The translations under genes and the position numbers were made by a program. Of a stretch of DNA of 33,591 bases, positions 16,236-23,802 are shown one piece after another. Location: assembly GCA_964483245.1 (NCBI GenBank), contig CAZABP010000049.1, forward strand, positions 1 through 33,591, in the 5' to 3' direction. The DNA is from CAZABP01 sp964483245 (GTDB lineage Bacteria > Planctomycetota > UBA1135 > UBA2386). The notes beneath the pieces were generated by a model that was given only the letters and a program-made list of their open reading frames with translations, ran no database searches and was not told the origin of the DNA. Within the stretch, counting starts at the first letter, position 1, and each line of letters starts with the position of its first letter.

Positions 16236-16991
16236 TCAGCCGAGCTGGCTCGGTGAGATCACGGTCTGGCGGCGCCCATCCGGCAACCGCAGCACGAGGT
16301 GGCCTTCGCTGGTCAACGACTCCGCCGTGCCCGCAACGAGTCCGCTGCCGATCCGCACGTCGACCTGCCGGCCGAGCTGCTGCGAGCGCGCCGGCCACGC
16401 CTGCACGAGATCGATGCCCGCATCCCACAGGCGCTGCATCCGCTGCAACAGCACGCGCAGCAAGGCATCGCAGTCGTGCGTACGGCCGGTGATCAGACGC
16501 AGCGACGTCGCCGTCCCCGCGATCGGCTCCGGCAGCGTCATCTGATCGACGTTGAGGCCGACCCCGACGATCCACGCGTCGCGGGCCGCGTCGCCGCTGC
16601 TCCGCACCCCGGCGGGAATGCTCTCGACCAGGATCCCGCCCAGCTTGCGCTCCTCGACCAGGATGTCGTTAGGCCACTTCAGGTGCGCCGGCACCGCGAG
16701 GTCGTCGCGGAGCAGGTCGACCGCGGCGATCGCCGGCAGGAACGACAGCGGCCGCACGCGGAGCGGCGGGCGCAGCAGCAGCGAGAACCACAGCCCGAGC
16801 TCGGAATCGGAGTACCACGGCCGCCCCGCGGTGCCGCGGCCGTGCGTCTGCCGCAGCGCCCGCAGCACCGTGCCGGAAGGCAGGCGTTGCTCCCGCAGCC
16901 GGCGCGCGAGGTCCAGGTTCGTGGAATCCACGTCCGCGCGGACGAGCAGCGGCTGGCCAAAGCAGGTCGGTTCCGGTTCTTCCCGCGCCAT
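16236..16991 (-). CDS. birA: Biotin--[acetyl-CoA-carboxylase] ligase, monofunctional
   Basis: Activates biotin with ATP and attaches it to the biotin carboxyl carrier protein of acetyl-CoA carboxylase and related enzymes. The 251-residue protein starts directly with the catalytic domain (VRADVDSTNLDLA), so the N-terminal DNA-binding domain of E. coli BirA is absent; a repressor role is not expected. The adenylate-binding loop reads QTHGRGTAGRPWYS, and the active-site lysine segment is LKWPNDILVEERKLGGILVE. A small C-terminal beta-barrel-like domain follows (QLGRQVDVRIGSGLVAGTA). The ATG at 16991 fits the family length. It lies between two glycosyltransferase genes without an evident link to glycan synthesis. 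Confidence 0.93.
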   Translation of the reverse strand: MAREEPEPTCFGQPLLVRADVDSTNLDLARRLREQRLPSGTVLRALRQTHGRGTAGRPWYSDSELGLWFSLLLRPPLRVRPLSFLPAIAAVDLLRDDLAVPAHLKWPNDILVEERKLGGILVESIPAGVRSSGDAARDAWIVGVGLNVDQMTLPEPIAGTATSLRLITGRTHDCDALLRVLLQRMQRLWDAGIDLVQAWPARSQQLGRQVDVRIGSGLVAGTAESLTSEGHLVLRLPDGRRQTVISPSQLG

Positions 16992-17095
16992 CGGGGATTC
17001 CTTCGCCAGGGAGCGGCGACGCGGCTTTTAGCCGAACCCCGGTTCTGCCTCCAGCGGCCGGGCGCAGTGGTCGATCTAAGCCCCGAGAGAGGCAG

Positions 17096-18304
17096 GTGCA
17101 GGTCCTTCTGGTGTCGCAGCAGTTCGCCGCCGTGCGCTCGGGCGTCGGTACGTACGCGCGCATCCTGGCGACCGGCCTCGCCGACCGCGGCCTCGACGTC
17201 ACGGTCGCGACCTGGAAGGACGAGATCGACCGCCGGCGCTATCCGCGCCTGCACTGGATGGATCTCGGCCGGCGCCCCAAGCGCGACCCGACCCCGGGGG
17301 CGTTCTGGTCGCTCGGGCGTGAGGTCGCGTCGTCGCTGCGTGGCACGACGACGCGCTACGAAGTCGTGCACTTCCTGGACGCGCGTGAGGCATGGGCGTG
17401 CCGCGGGCGCCGCCGTCCCAACTGCGCGCGGGTCGTCGGCACGGTGCACGACGACTACGCGCTGCGCGCGCCGCGCGCGCCGTGGGGTTACCGCAACCGC
17501 AGCGCCGATCCGTTCCGCCGCTGGCTCTACCACCATTGGCTGCGCCACCTCGAGAAGCGCGCCTACGGCGCGCTCGACCTGCTGCTCGCCAACTCCGCGG
17601 AGACGGCCAAGGCGATCGTCACCGGGTACGCGCTGCATCCGTCCCGCGTCCGCACGCAGACGTTGACGGTGCCGCTCGCGATGCCGCACCTCGCGCAGGT
17701 CGAGCTGGGTGGCGATCCGGCGCTGCTGTTCGTCGGCGGCAACTACTACCGCAAGGGGCTCGACCTGCTCGTGCAGGCGATCCCGGAGATCCGGATCAAC
17801 CTGCCGGGGGTGCGGTTGCACGTCGCCGGTGAAGACCGCGCCCGCGCACGGCTCGAGCGGCTCGCGCGTGAGATCGGCGCCGCCGACGCGCTCACCTGGC
17901 ACGGGCGCGTCGATCCACAGCTCGTCACGACGATGATGTCGCTGGCCGACCAGCTGGTCGTCCCGTCCCGTTACGAAGCACTCGGACTCGTCTACCTCGA
18001 AGCGTTCAACCTCGGGCTGCCGGTCATCGCCGGCAGCGTCGGTGGCGCAGCGGAGATCGTCCTGGATCGCAAGACCGGACTGCTGGTCCCACCGGACGAC
18101 GTCGAGGCGATCAGCCAGGCCGTCATCGAGCTGCACCGCGATCGCGAGCTGCGCCAGCAGGTGATCCAAGGCGGCCGCGACCTGCTCGCCGAGCGCACGA
18201 TCCCGCGGCTGATCGACGAGACCCTCGTCGCCTATGGCGCGATGCGGACCGTGCGCGCCAAGCCGCAGCAGCAGGCACCGGTGCCGCTGCGCACGACGCG
18301 CTGA
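17096..18304 (+). CDS. GT4-family glycosyltransferase
   Basis: A 402-residue retaining GT-B glycosyltransferase. The N-domain begins VLLVSQQFAAVRSGVGTYAR, where the GVGTY loop contacts the acceptor. The C-domain begins at LLFVGGNYYRKGLDLLVQAI and contains the E-x7-E motif in RYEALGLVYLEAFNLGLPVI, followed by GGAAEIV and TGLLVPPDD. The substrate is unknown; position next to the other glycan genes implies exopolysaccharide or capsule synthesis. GTG at 17096 is used, with a purine stretch (GAGAGAGG, 17085-17092) just upstream as a weak ribosome site. The tail (about 20 residues, Arg/Gln-rich) has no counterpart in the family core. It converges on the XRE regulator, with 10 bases between stops. 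Confidence 0.88.
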   Translation: MQVLLVSQQFAAVRSGVGTYARILATGLADRGLDVTVATWKDEIDRRRYPRLHWMDLGRRPKRDPTPGAFWSLGREVASSLRGTTTRYEVVHFLDAREAWACRGRRRPNCARVVGTVHDDYALRAPRAPWGYRNRSADPFRRWLYHHWLRHLEKRAYGALDLLLANSAETAKAIVTGYALHPSRVRTQTLTVPLAMPHLAQVELGGDPALLFVGGNYYRKGLDLLVQAIPEIRINLPGVRLHVAGEDRARARLERLAREIGAADALTWHGRVDPQLVTTMMSLADQLVVPSRYEALGLVYLEAFNLGLPVIAGSVGGAAEIVLDRKTGLLVPPDDVEAISQAVIELHRDRELRQQVIQGGRDLLAERTIPRLIDETLVAYGAMRTVRAKPQQQAPVPLRTTR

Positions 18305-18314
18305 GAGCGCAACT

Positions 18315-18842
18315 TCACGCGCGGGTCAGCGAGCCGGGACCGCGCGGCTTGCGCTGCCCGAGCAGCTCGCGCTCGAGCGCACGCGCGAGTTCTTCATCAC
18401 CGTCGCGCATGTCGCGGCCGAGGGCATCCTCCAGCTTGCGCGCCTCCTGCTCGGTCCCACACTCGGCGCGCTTGCGCGCGCCGGCCTCATCGAAGAAGCG
18501 CGCGCCGTCGCGCACCGGGCAGAGCAGCATCTCGTCCCGCGTCGCCAGGACCTCCCCGCGCGGCACCTCGACCCAGCTCCCGCACGCGATCAGTGCGGAA
18601 CGTTCCGACCAGCGGTCGAGGGCATCCGGGTGGATCGGCCGGGCGTCGTCCAGCAGGTAGGTCGGCGTGACGTCGTAGTGCCGGCACAGCGAGAGCAGCA
18701 TCGGCAGCGTCGGCAACGACCGTCCCTGTTCGAGATGCGACATCGTGGCGGGGCGGACGCCGAGCAGGCGCGCCGTGGTGCCCTGAGGCTCGCGCTTGAG
18801 CCGGGTGCGCAGGTAGAACAGCTTGAGGTGCAGGCGTCGCAT
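18315..18842 (-). CDS. XRE-family helix-turn-helix transcriptional regulator
   Basis: A 175-residue DNA-binding protein. Residues about 8-60 form an XRE/Cro-C1 domain: TRLKREPQGTTARLLGV, then the recognition helix region PATMSHLEQGRSLPTLPMLL, ending with CRHYDVTPTYLLDD. The C-terminal part (about 65-175) is charged, with two Cys at moderate spacing and an Arg/Glu-rich helix; no known effector domain was recognised. The ATG at 18842 begins four residues before the first HTH helix; an in-frame ATG at 18911 would add 23 residues and run through the palindrome noted upstream. That palindrome, 32 bases before the start, is a natural candidate for autoregulation. The gene is divergent from rsmJ. 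Confidence 0.8.
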   Translation of the reverse strand: MRRLHLKLFYLRTRLKREPQGTTARLLGVRPATMSHLEQGRSLPTLPMLLSLCRHYDVTPTYLLDDARPIHPDALDRWSERSALIACGSWVEVPRGEVLATRDEMLLCPVRDGARFFDEAGARKRAECGTEQEARKLEDALGRDMRDGDEELARALERELLGQRKPRGPGSLTRA

Positions 18843-18873
18843 CGAGGACCGGGCCGAGGCATGGATGCCGGAT

Positions 18874-18901
18874 CCGTTCGGAACGGCGTAAGCCGGAACG
18901 G
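18874..18901. promoter_or_regulatory. Candidate operator: 13-base palindrome plus repeated half-site
   Basis: CCGTTC (18874-18879) and GAACGG (18881-18886) form an inverted repeat with a one-base centre. GAACGG recurs at 18896-18901, 15 bases further on. It lies between the XRE regulator and rsmJ. Binding by the adjacent regulator is inference. Confidence 0.4.
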
Positions 18902-19045
18902 CGCGGAGCATAACGAGCAGATCTCGCGGGATCCGATTGCGCCGGAGCAGACTGCGGCCGACCGCAACACAGGCGCGCGCGCACCCGAGCCGGTTCCTCC
19001 GATGGCAGCAGCGGTTCCGTGGCAGCCCGGGCCCACCGGCCGGCC

Positions 19046-19780
19046 GTGAAGCGCGTGCAAAAAACCTCCGGTCCGTTCCGCGTCGACGCCCCGACGCTGA
19101 TGCCCGAAGAGCGGAACCTGATCGCTGAGTGGCTCGACTCCCCGCCGGATGGCGGGCCGCAGGACCCGCTGCTGCGCCGCTCCGCGCAAGCGCTGGAACT
19201 GGTCGTCCCCGGCATGCGGCCGTGGTGCGTCGACTTCAGGACCGCGCAGTGGCGCGCGCGCCTGCGCGGTCCGCGCGCCCCCCTCGTGCGCGCGATCGGC
19301 CAGGCCACGCAGGTCATCGACGCGACCGCAGGCTTCGGCCGTGATGCGTTCGTGCTCGCCGCGGCCGGCCATGACGTGCTGGCCATCGAACGCCATCCGG
19401 TGGTCGCGTTGTTGCTGTTCGACGGACTGGCGCGCGCCTGCAGCGATCGCGAGCTCGCACCGGTGGCCGCACGGGTCTCCTGGCAGCTCGGCGATGCCAA
19501 GGGACTGCTCGCGGTCTACGCGATGCTGCCCGAGACGGACGTCGTCTACCTCGATCCGATGTTCACCGAGCCCGGCCGCGCCGAGGTGCGCAAGGAGGCC
19601 CAGCTGCTGCGCCTGCTGGTTCCCCCGGATCCGGATCCCGTGGCGCTGTTCGCAGCCGCGCGCGATGCAGGGGCGCGGCGCATCGTGGTCAAACGCCAGG
19701 CGAAACAACCGCCGTTGATCCCCGACCCGACCGGCTCGGTGCGCGCGACGCGCGTGCGGTTCGACTACTACGTGCGCTGA
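19046..19780 (+). CDS. rsmJ: 16S rRNA (guanine-N2)-methyltransferase RsmJ-like
   Basis: SAM-dependent enzyme expected to methylate guanine 1516 of 16S rRNA in the small subunit. The SAM-binding core is VIDATAGFGRDAFVLAAAGH followed by LAIERHPVVALLLFDGL; the catalytic region is VVYLDPMFTEPGRAEVRKEA, and the C-terminus has RRIVVKRQAKQPPL and RFDYYVR. This order and wording closely parallel E. coli RsmJ (YhiQ), including DPMF and the final RFD-Y. The N-terminal 75 residues are only weakly similar. GTG at 19046 (244 residues) is used; GTG at 19019 is an alternative. It overlaps the convergent coaC gene by 13 bases. RsmJ is best known from Gammaproteobacteria, so its presence here is of some interest. 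Confidence 0.85.
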   Translation: MKRVQKTSGPFRVDAPTLMPEERNLIAEWLDSPPDGGPQDPLLRRSAQALELVVPGMRPWCVDFRTAQWRARLRGPRAPLVRAIGQATQVIDATAGFGRDAFVLAAAGHDVLAIERHPVVALLLFDGLARACSDRELAPVAARVSWQLGDAKGLLAVYAMLPETDVVYLDPMFTEPGRAEVRKEAQLLRLLVPPDPDPVALFAAARDAGARRIVVKRQAKQPPLIPDPTGSVRATRVRFDYYVR

Positions 19781-20319
19781 ACGCGCGCGACGGCAGCCAG
19801 GATCTCCTCCGGCTCGACCATGCGGCCGATCGCGTGGTACCCCTCGGCCAGATGCCCGACCACCGGCCCGAGCAGCTCGAAGCCGGCGGCGCGGAGCGTC
19901 GCGACGTTGCGCTGCACGACGCCGTCCTGCCACATCGCATCGTTCATCGCCGGGCACAGCAGACGCGGGCACTTCGCGACGGTCGCCGCGAGCGTGACCG
20001 GATCGTCGCAGACTCCGGCTGCGAGCCGTGCCAACAACGACGCGGTGGCCGGCACCACGACGAAGCAGGACGCCTGCGACGCGACGGCGATGTGCGGCGC
20101 GCTGCCATCCGGATCGATCTGCGTCGCCGACAGGATCACCGGGGTCCCGGTCAAGCCGGCGAACGTCTTCGGCCCGACGAACTCGAGCGCATCCCGCGTC
20201 ATCGCGACGCGGACCGGGAAGCCTCGCTGCACCAGCAGGCTCGCCAGCGCCGCGGCCTTGTAGGCGGCGATCCCGCCACCGACGCCGAGCAGGACCGGGC
20301 GTGTCGAGCCGGGGTTCAC
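19768..20319 (-). CDS. coaC: Stand-alone phosphopantothenoylcysteine decarboxylase-like flavoprotein (CoaC type)
   Basis: FMN protein of the HFCD family, expected to decarboxylate 4'-phosphopantothenoylcysteine in CoA synthesis. The 183 residues cover only the CoaC half; the CoaB synthetase half of the usual fusion is absent here. Visible motifs are LLGVGGGIAAYKAAALA, the active-site His in PHIAVASQA, VVVPATASLLARLAAG for FMN, and CPAMNDAMW. The substrate clamp, normally ACGD within G.LACGD.G.GRM, reads AEGY in GHLAEGYHAIGRM, so the cysteine that helps reduce the enethiol intermediate is missing. It may still act as PPC decarboxylase by another route, or act on another substrate. GTG start overlaps the gmk stop (GTGA). 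Last gene of the aroF operon. Confidence 0.8.
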   Translation of the reverse strand: MNPGSTRPVLLGVGGGIAAYKAAALASLLVQRGFPVRVAMTRDALEFVGPKTFAGLTGTPVILSATQIDPDGSAPHIAVASQASCFVVVPATASLLARLAAGVCDDPVTLAATVAKCPRLLCPAMNDAMWQDGVVQRNVATLRAAGFELLGPVVGHLAEGYHAIGRMVEPEEILAAVARVQRT

Positions 20320-20873
20320 AGGCCGATCAACCGCTTCACGGTTGCGATCGTGTCATCCAGCCGCTCGTTGACGACGACGTGGTCGTACAGGCCTTCCGCC
20401 TGCAGCTCCTCGGCCGCGATGCGCAGCCGCGCTTCGATCTCGTCCGGTGCGTTCTGGCCGCGCCGGCCGAGCCGCTCGCGCAGCGCCTCGAGGCTCGGCG
20501 GCACGAGGAACACGTAGATCCCCGGCACGCCGGCGCCGCGCAGCTGCCGCGTCCCCTGCACCTCGATCTCGAGCACGAACAGCTTCCCGGCAGCGAGCGC
20601 CTGGTCCATCGGTGCGCGCAGCGTGCCGTACCAGTTGCCGTTGTACTCGGCGGACTCGAGGAACTCGCCGGCGGCGCGGCGGCGCGCGAACTCCTCGCGG
20701 GTCAGGAAGTGGTAGTCCCAACCACTGCGCTCGCCGGCGCGCTGCGCGCGCGTGGTCGCCGAGATCGAGAACTCGACGCGCGGGTCCTCGCGCAGCGCGC
20801 GCACGACAGTCGACTTGCCGGCCCCGGACGGACCGGAGATCACGACGAGGGCCCCGCGCGCGCCGGCGTTCAT
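20316..20873 (-). CDS. gmk: Guanylate kinase
   Basis: Phosphorylates GMP to GDP with ATP in the cytoplasm. The 185-residue protein opens with LVVISGPSGAGKSTVVRAL, the P-loop. It continues with the GMP-binding segment FSISATTRAQRAGERSGWDY and HFLTREEF, then ESAEYNGNWYGT and the core strand LFVLEIEVQGTRQLR. The lid-side arginines lie in ERLGRRGQNAPDEIEARL. Length and motif order are typical. The ATG at 20873 overlaps the yicC stop as ATGA, and its own stop overlaps the coaC start, so it is translationally linked on both sides. A yicC-gmk-coaC order is a recurrent bacterial arrangement, usually with rpoZ between; no rpoZ is seen here. Confidence 0.96.
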   Translation of the reverse strand: MNAGARGALVVISGPSGAGKSTVVRALREDPRVEFSISATTRAQRAGERSGWDYHFLTREEFARRRAAGEFLESAEYNGNWYGTLRAPMDQALAAGKLFVLEIEVQGTRQLRGAGVPGIYVFLVPPSLEALRERLGRRGQNAPDEIEARLRIAAEELQAEGLYDHVVVNERLDDTIATVKRLIGL

Positions 20874-21766
20874 TCCAGGTTCGCCGCCTGCTCCTTGAGC
20901 CGGTCGAGCGCGGCCTTCATCGCGACGATGCGATGCGTGATCTCGGCATCCGGCGCCTTGCTGCCGGTCGTGTTCACCTCGCGCAGCAGCTCCTGCAGCA
21001 GGAACTCGAGCGGCCGGCCGACCTCGCCGCCTTGCTGTAGCAGCCCGCGCACACGCGCAATGTGCATGCCGATCCGTTGCAGCTCCTCGTTGACGTCGAT
21101 CCGCTCGGCGTACAGCGCGACCTCCTTGATGACGTCGTCCGGCCCGAGTGCCAGCGCGCGGCCGGCGAGGAACTCGTTGACGCGCTCCAGCAGACGCGCG
21201 CGGTGATCGTGCGCGAGCTGCGGCGCGCGTTGGCGGATCGCGGCCAGGTCCTGCGCGAGCCGGTCGAGCTGGGCCAGCATCGTGCCGACCACCTCGGCAC
21301 CCTCGGCCGCACGCGCGCGCCGCAATCCGGTCAGCGCTTCGCCGAGCAGCGCATCGAGCTGCTCCGGTAGCTCGGTGCCGGCTGGAATCCGTTCCCGCGC
21401 CGCCGGCTCGAGGACCCCCGGCACGCCGAGCAGGGTCGGCAGATCGAGCTCGCCGGCGAGCCCGAGCTCGCGCTGCAACTCGCGCAGCCGCTCGGCGACG
21501 CGACGGGCCCATTCGACGTCGAGGATCCGGTCCTCGCGCCGGACCGGGTCGGGGACCGCGACCGACACGGTGACGGTGCCGCGGGCGAGCTGCTTGCGGA
21601 TCCGCGCTTCGATCGCGACGTCGAAGCCCTGCGCCTCGACCGGCAGGCGCTGCTTGATCGCCAGCGTGCGCCCGTTCAGCGAACGCAGTTCGACCAGCGT
21701 CGCGCCGAGCTCGGTCGCGCCGGCAGCGAGGCCCACTCCCGTCATGCTGTGAACCGGGCCCGCCAT
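20870..21766 (-). CDS. YicC/YloC-family endoribonuclease
   Basis: A 298-residue protein of the YicC/YloC family, known to have endoribonuclease activity that can act on small RNAs. The start MAGPVHSMTGVGLAAG carries the family's S-M-T-G-x-G hallmark, followed by VELRSLNGRTL. The C-terminal domain (DUF1732) ends with LEFLLQELLREVNTTGSKA and the conserved acidic/helical stretch DAEITHRIVAMKAALDRLKEQ. The ATG at 21766 was chosen; another ATG (SMTG, 21745) is possible. It lies 10 bases downstream of secG and overlaps gmk by ATGA. The yicC-gmk pairing is widely conserved and suggests a link between RNA turnover and guanine nucleotide supply. Confidence 0.93.
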   Translation of the reverse strand: MAGPVHSMTGVGLAAGATELGATLVELRSLNGRTLAIKQRLPVEAQGFDVAIEARIRKQLARGTVTVSVAVPDPVRREDRILDVEWARRVAERLRELQRELGLAGELDLPTLLGVPGVLEPAARERIPAGTELPEQLDALLGEALTGLRRARAAEGAEVVGTMLAQLDRLAQDLAAIRQRAPQLAHDHRARLLERVNEFLAGRALALGPDDVIKEVALYAERIDVNEELQRIGMHIARVRGLLQQGGEVGRPLEFLLQELLREVNTTGSKAPDAEITHRIVAMKAALDRLKEQAANLE

Positions 21767-21776
21767 CGGGGCCGGC

Positions 21777-22010
21777 TCAGGTGTTCCAGAGCGCGTGCAG
21801 CAGGACCGCGGAGCCGATGAACACGGTCGCCACACCGAACGTGAATCGGTTGATCCCGCCGCTGCGCACACCGAACGTCTCGGCGCCGATCCCGCCGAAT
21901 GCCTCGGCCAGCCCACCGCCCTTGCCTTCCTGCAGCAGCACGATGATGCCCAGCAGGATCGCGGACAGGAAGAACGCGATCCAGAGCAGGATCTTCAGCA
22001 GATAGAACAT
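21777..22010 (-). CDS. secG: Preprotein translocase subunit SecG
   Basis: Small inner-membrane subunit of the SecYEG channel that aids SecA-driven export. The 77 residues have the family layout: a first membrane helix (LKILLWIAFFLSAILLGIIVLLQ), the cytoplasmic loop EGKGGGLAEAFGG with the conserved GGGL, and a second helix (RFTFGVATVFIGSAVLLHAL). Length matches short SecG proteins. It lies between tpiA (22-base gap) and yicC (10-base gap) on the same strand. A tpiA-secG neighbourhood is common in bacteria. ATG at 22010 is the first start in frame. Confidence 0.95.
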   Translation of the reverse strand: MFYLLKILLWIAFFLSAILLGIIVLLQEGKGGGLAEAFGGIGAETFGVRSGGINRFTFGVATVFIGSAVLLHALWNT

Positions 22011-22020
22011 GGGTCGTCGT

Positions 22021-22040
22021 CGCTACTCGTCGCTACTCGT
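22021..22040. repeat. 10-base tandem duplication at the tpiA stop
   Basis: CGCTACTCGT occurs twice head-to-tail (22021-22030, 22031-22040). The second copy contains the tpiA stop (22033-22035); the first lies in the tpiA-secG gap. Confidence 0.85.
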
Positions 22041-22797
22041 CGAATTCGATGATCGGGATGAACGTCTCGGCTTTCAGGCTCGCGCCACCGACCAGCACGC
22101 CGTCGACGTCGTCGAGCGCCATCAACCCGCGGACGTTGTCCGGAGAGACGCTGCCACCGTATAGCAGGCGCAGGATCTGACTCGCCTCGCCGCCCAGCTT
22201 CTGTGTGATCCACTTGCGGATCGTCGCATGCGCCGCGGCCACCTGCTCCGGGGTCGCGACCTCACCGGTCCCGATCGCCCAGACCGGCTCGTAGGCGATC
22301 GCGAGCCGGCGCAGTTCCTCGGCGCGGATCGACGCCAGGCCGGACTCGAGCTGGCGCTTCAACACGCGGTCGGTGCGGTTGCCACGCCGCTCCTCGAGCG
22401 ATTCGCCGATGCAGTAGATCGGCAGCAGATCGTTGTCGAGCGCGGCGCGCAGCTTCGGCGCCATCCACTCGTCGCGCTCGCGGAACAGGTGCCGCCGTTC
22501 GCTGTGGCCGACCAGGACACGGTCGGCGCCGACCTCGCGCAGCATCTGCGACGACAGCTCACCGGTGAACGCGCCGGACTTGTCGTACCAGACGTTCTGC
22601 GCCCCGACGCCGAGCGGGGAGCCCTGTGCGACGGCCGAGACGTCGGCGAGATAGACCGACGGGCAGAACACCGCGACTTCGCGATCGCCACCGTCGCCGA
22701 GCCGCCCCTTGATCGTCTTGATCAGGTCGAGCGCCTTGCCGCGGTCGAGGTTCATCTTCCAGTTGCCGGCGATGTACGGCTTGCGCTGGTGGCTCAT
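22033..22797 (-). CDS. tpiA: Triosephosphate isomerase
   Basis: Interconverts dihydroxyacetone phosphate and glyceraldehyde 3-phosphate in glycolysis and gluconeogenesis. The 254-residue TIM barrel carries the catalytic lysine in AGNWKMN (Lys14), the electrophilic His in VLVGHSERR, the catalytic Glu in AYEPVWAIGTG followed by the flexible loop, and the phosphate-binding YGGSVSPDN and GVLVGGASL. Length and motifs are normal. The ATG at 22797 overlaps the aroF stop as ATGA, so the two are translationally coupled, an uncommon partnership between the shikimate pathway and glycolysis. The C-terminus ends IIEFDE, with the stop inside the 10-base tandem duplication. Confidence 0.97.
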   Translation of the reverse strand: MSHQRKPYIAGNWKMNLDRGKALDLIKTIKGRLGDGGDREVAVFCPSVYLADVSAVAQGSPLGVGAQNVWYDKSGAFTGELSSQMLREVGADRVLVGHSERRHLFRERDEWMAPKLRAALDNDLLPIYCIGESLEERRGNRTDRVLKRQLESGLASIRAEELRRLAIAYEPVWAIGTGEVATPEQVAAAHATIRKWITQKLGGEASQILRLLYGGSVSPDNVRGLMALDDVDGVLVGGASLKAETFIPIIEFDE

Positions 22798-23690
22798 CGC
22801 GTGCGGACTCCTGCTTGCTCGATCGGCGTACGCTCGCGCGCCGTGCCCGTGCGCGGCTCCGGTCCGGGGGCGAGCTCGCGCCCGAGGACCGCAGCGATCG
22901 CGGCGAGTTCCGGCACGAGCTGGCCGAGTTCGTCCGGCAGGATCGCCTGCGGACCGTCGCACAGCGCACGCGCCGGCTCCGGATGCACTTCGATCAGCAG
23001 CCCGTCCGCACCCGCGGCCACCGCCGCGCGCGCCATCGCCGGCACCAGATCGCGCCGCCCGGTGCCGTGACTCGGATCGACGACGACCGGCCACGGGGAG
23101 CGCGCTTGCAGCTGCGGCACCGCAGCGAGGTCGAGCGTGTAGCGCGTGCCCGGCTCGAAGCTGCGGATGCCCCGCTCGCACAGCAGGATCCGCTGGTTCC
23201 CCTCGCCGGCGACGTAGTCGGCGGCGTGCAGCAGCTCGTCGATCGTCGCGCCGGAGCCACGCTTGAGCAGGACCGGCTTCGGCTGGCGGCCGACTTCACG
23301 CAGCAGCGGGAAGTTCTGCATGCTGCGGGCGCCGATCTGCAACACGGCGGCCACCTGGGCCACGTGCCCGACGTCGCGCGGATCCAGGACTTCGGTCACG
23401 ACCGGCAGGCCGGTTTCGGCCGCCGCTTCCGCCAGCAGGGCGAGACCCTGGCGGCCGAGCCCCTGGAACGAATGGCGCGACGTGCGCGGCTTGAAGGCGC
23501 CACCACGCAACATCGACGCCCCGCTCGCCGCGGCGGCACGCGCGCAGACCAACAGCTGCTCGCGCGTCTCGACCGCGCACGGCCCCGCGATCAGGACCAG
23601 CCGCCCCGGGCCGAATTGGACCCGGCCGTCGATCGGGACCGTGGCCCGGGCACCGGCAGGCGGGAGCGGAATCGGGGACGACGCAGTCAC
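22794..23690 (-). CDS. aroF: 3-deoxy-7-phosphoheptulonate synthase, AroA-beta (KDO8PS-like) type
   Basis: Condenses phosphoenolpyruvate and erythrose 4-phosphate to DAHP, the first step of aromatic amino acid synthesis. The barrel motifs are LVLIAGPCAVETREQL, MLRGGAFKPRTSRHSFQGLG, TEVLDPRDV, LQIGARSMQNFPLLREVG, KPVLLKRGSGATIDE, LLCERGIRSFE, VVDPSHGTGRRD and GLLIEVHPEPA. With about 298 residues it resembles the Bacillus/Thermotoga subgroup, but only about 40 residues precede the barrel, too few for the full ferredoxin-like feedback domain of Thermotoga. It may therefore be unregulated by aromatic amino acids, or regulated otherwise. GTG at 23690 is the likely start; no ATG lies nearer the domain. 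First gene of the six-gene minus-strand operon, divergent from an aromatic-decarboxylase-like gene. Confidence 0.92.
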   Translation of the reverse strand: MTASSPIPLPPAGARATVPIDGRVQFGPGRLVLIAGPCAVETREQLLVCARAAAASGASMLRGGAFKPRTSRHSFQGLGRQGLALLAEAAAETGLPVVTEVLDPRDVGHVAQVAAVLQIGARSMQNFPLLREVGRQPKPVLLKRGSGATIDELLHAADYVAGEGNQRILLCERGIRSFEPGTRYTLDLAAVPQLQARSPWPVVVDPSHGTGRRDLVPAMARAAVAAGADGLLIEVHPEPARALCDGPQAILPDELGQLVPELAAIAAVLGRELAPGPEPRTGTARERTPIEQAGVRTR

Positions 23691-23802
23691 TCGGGTTGGG
23701 GGGATTCCGACGGGCCGGCGAAAAGGACCGGGGACGATAGGCCCGGGTCGGAGGCCGGTCAAACATGCGCGAGCGGGTCGACTTTCGCGGTAAACCGCGC
23801 GC

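Noticed and set aside
19768..20319. EpiD-type lantibiotic peptide decarboxylase
   Set aside because: No lantibiotic genes are nearby and the gmk-linked position fits CoA synthesis, although the missing cysteine keeps the question open.
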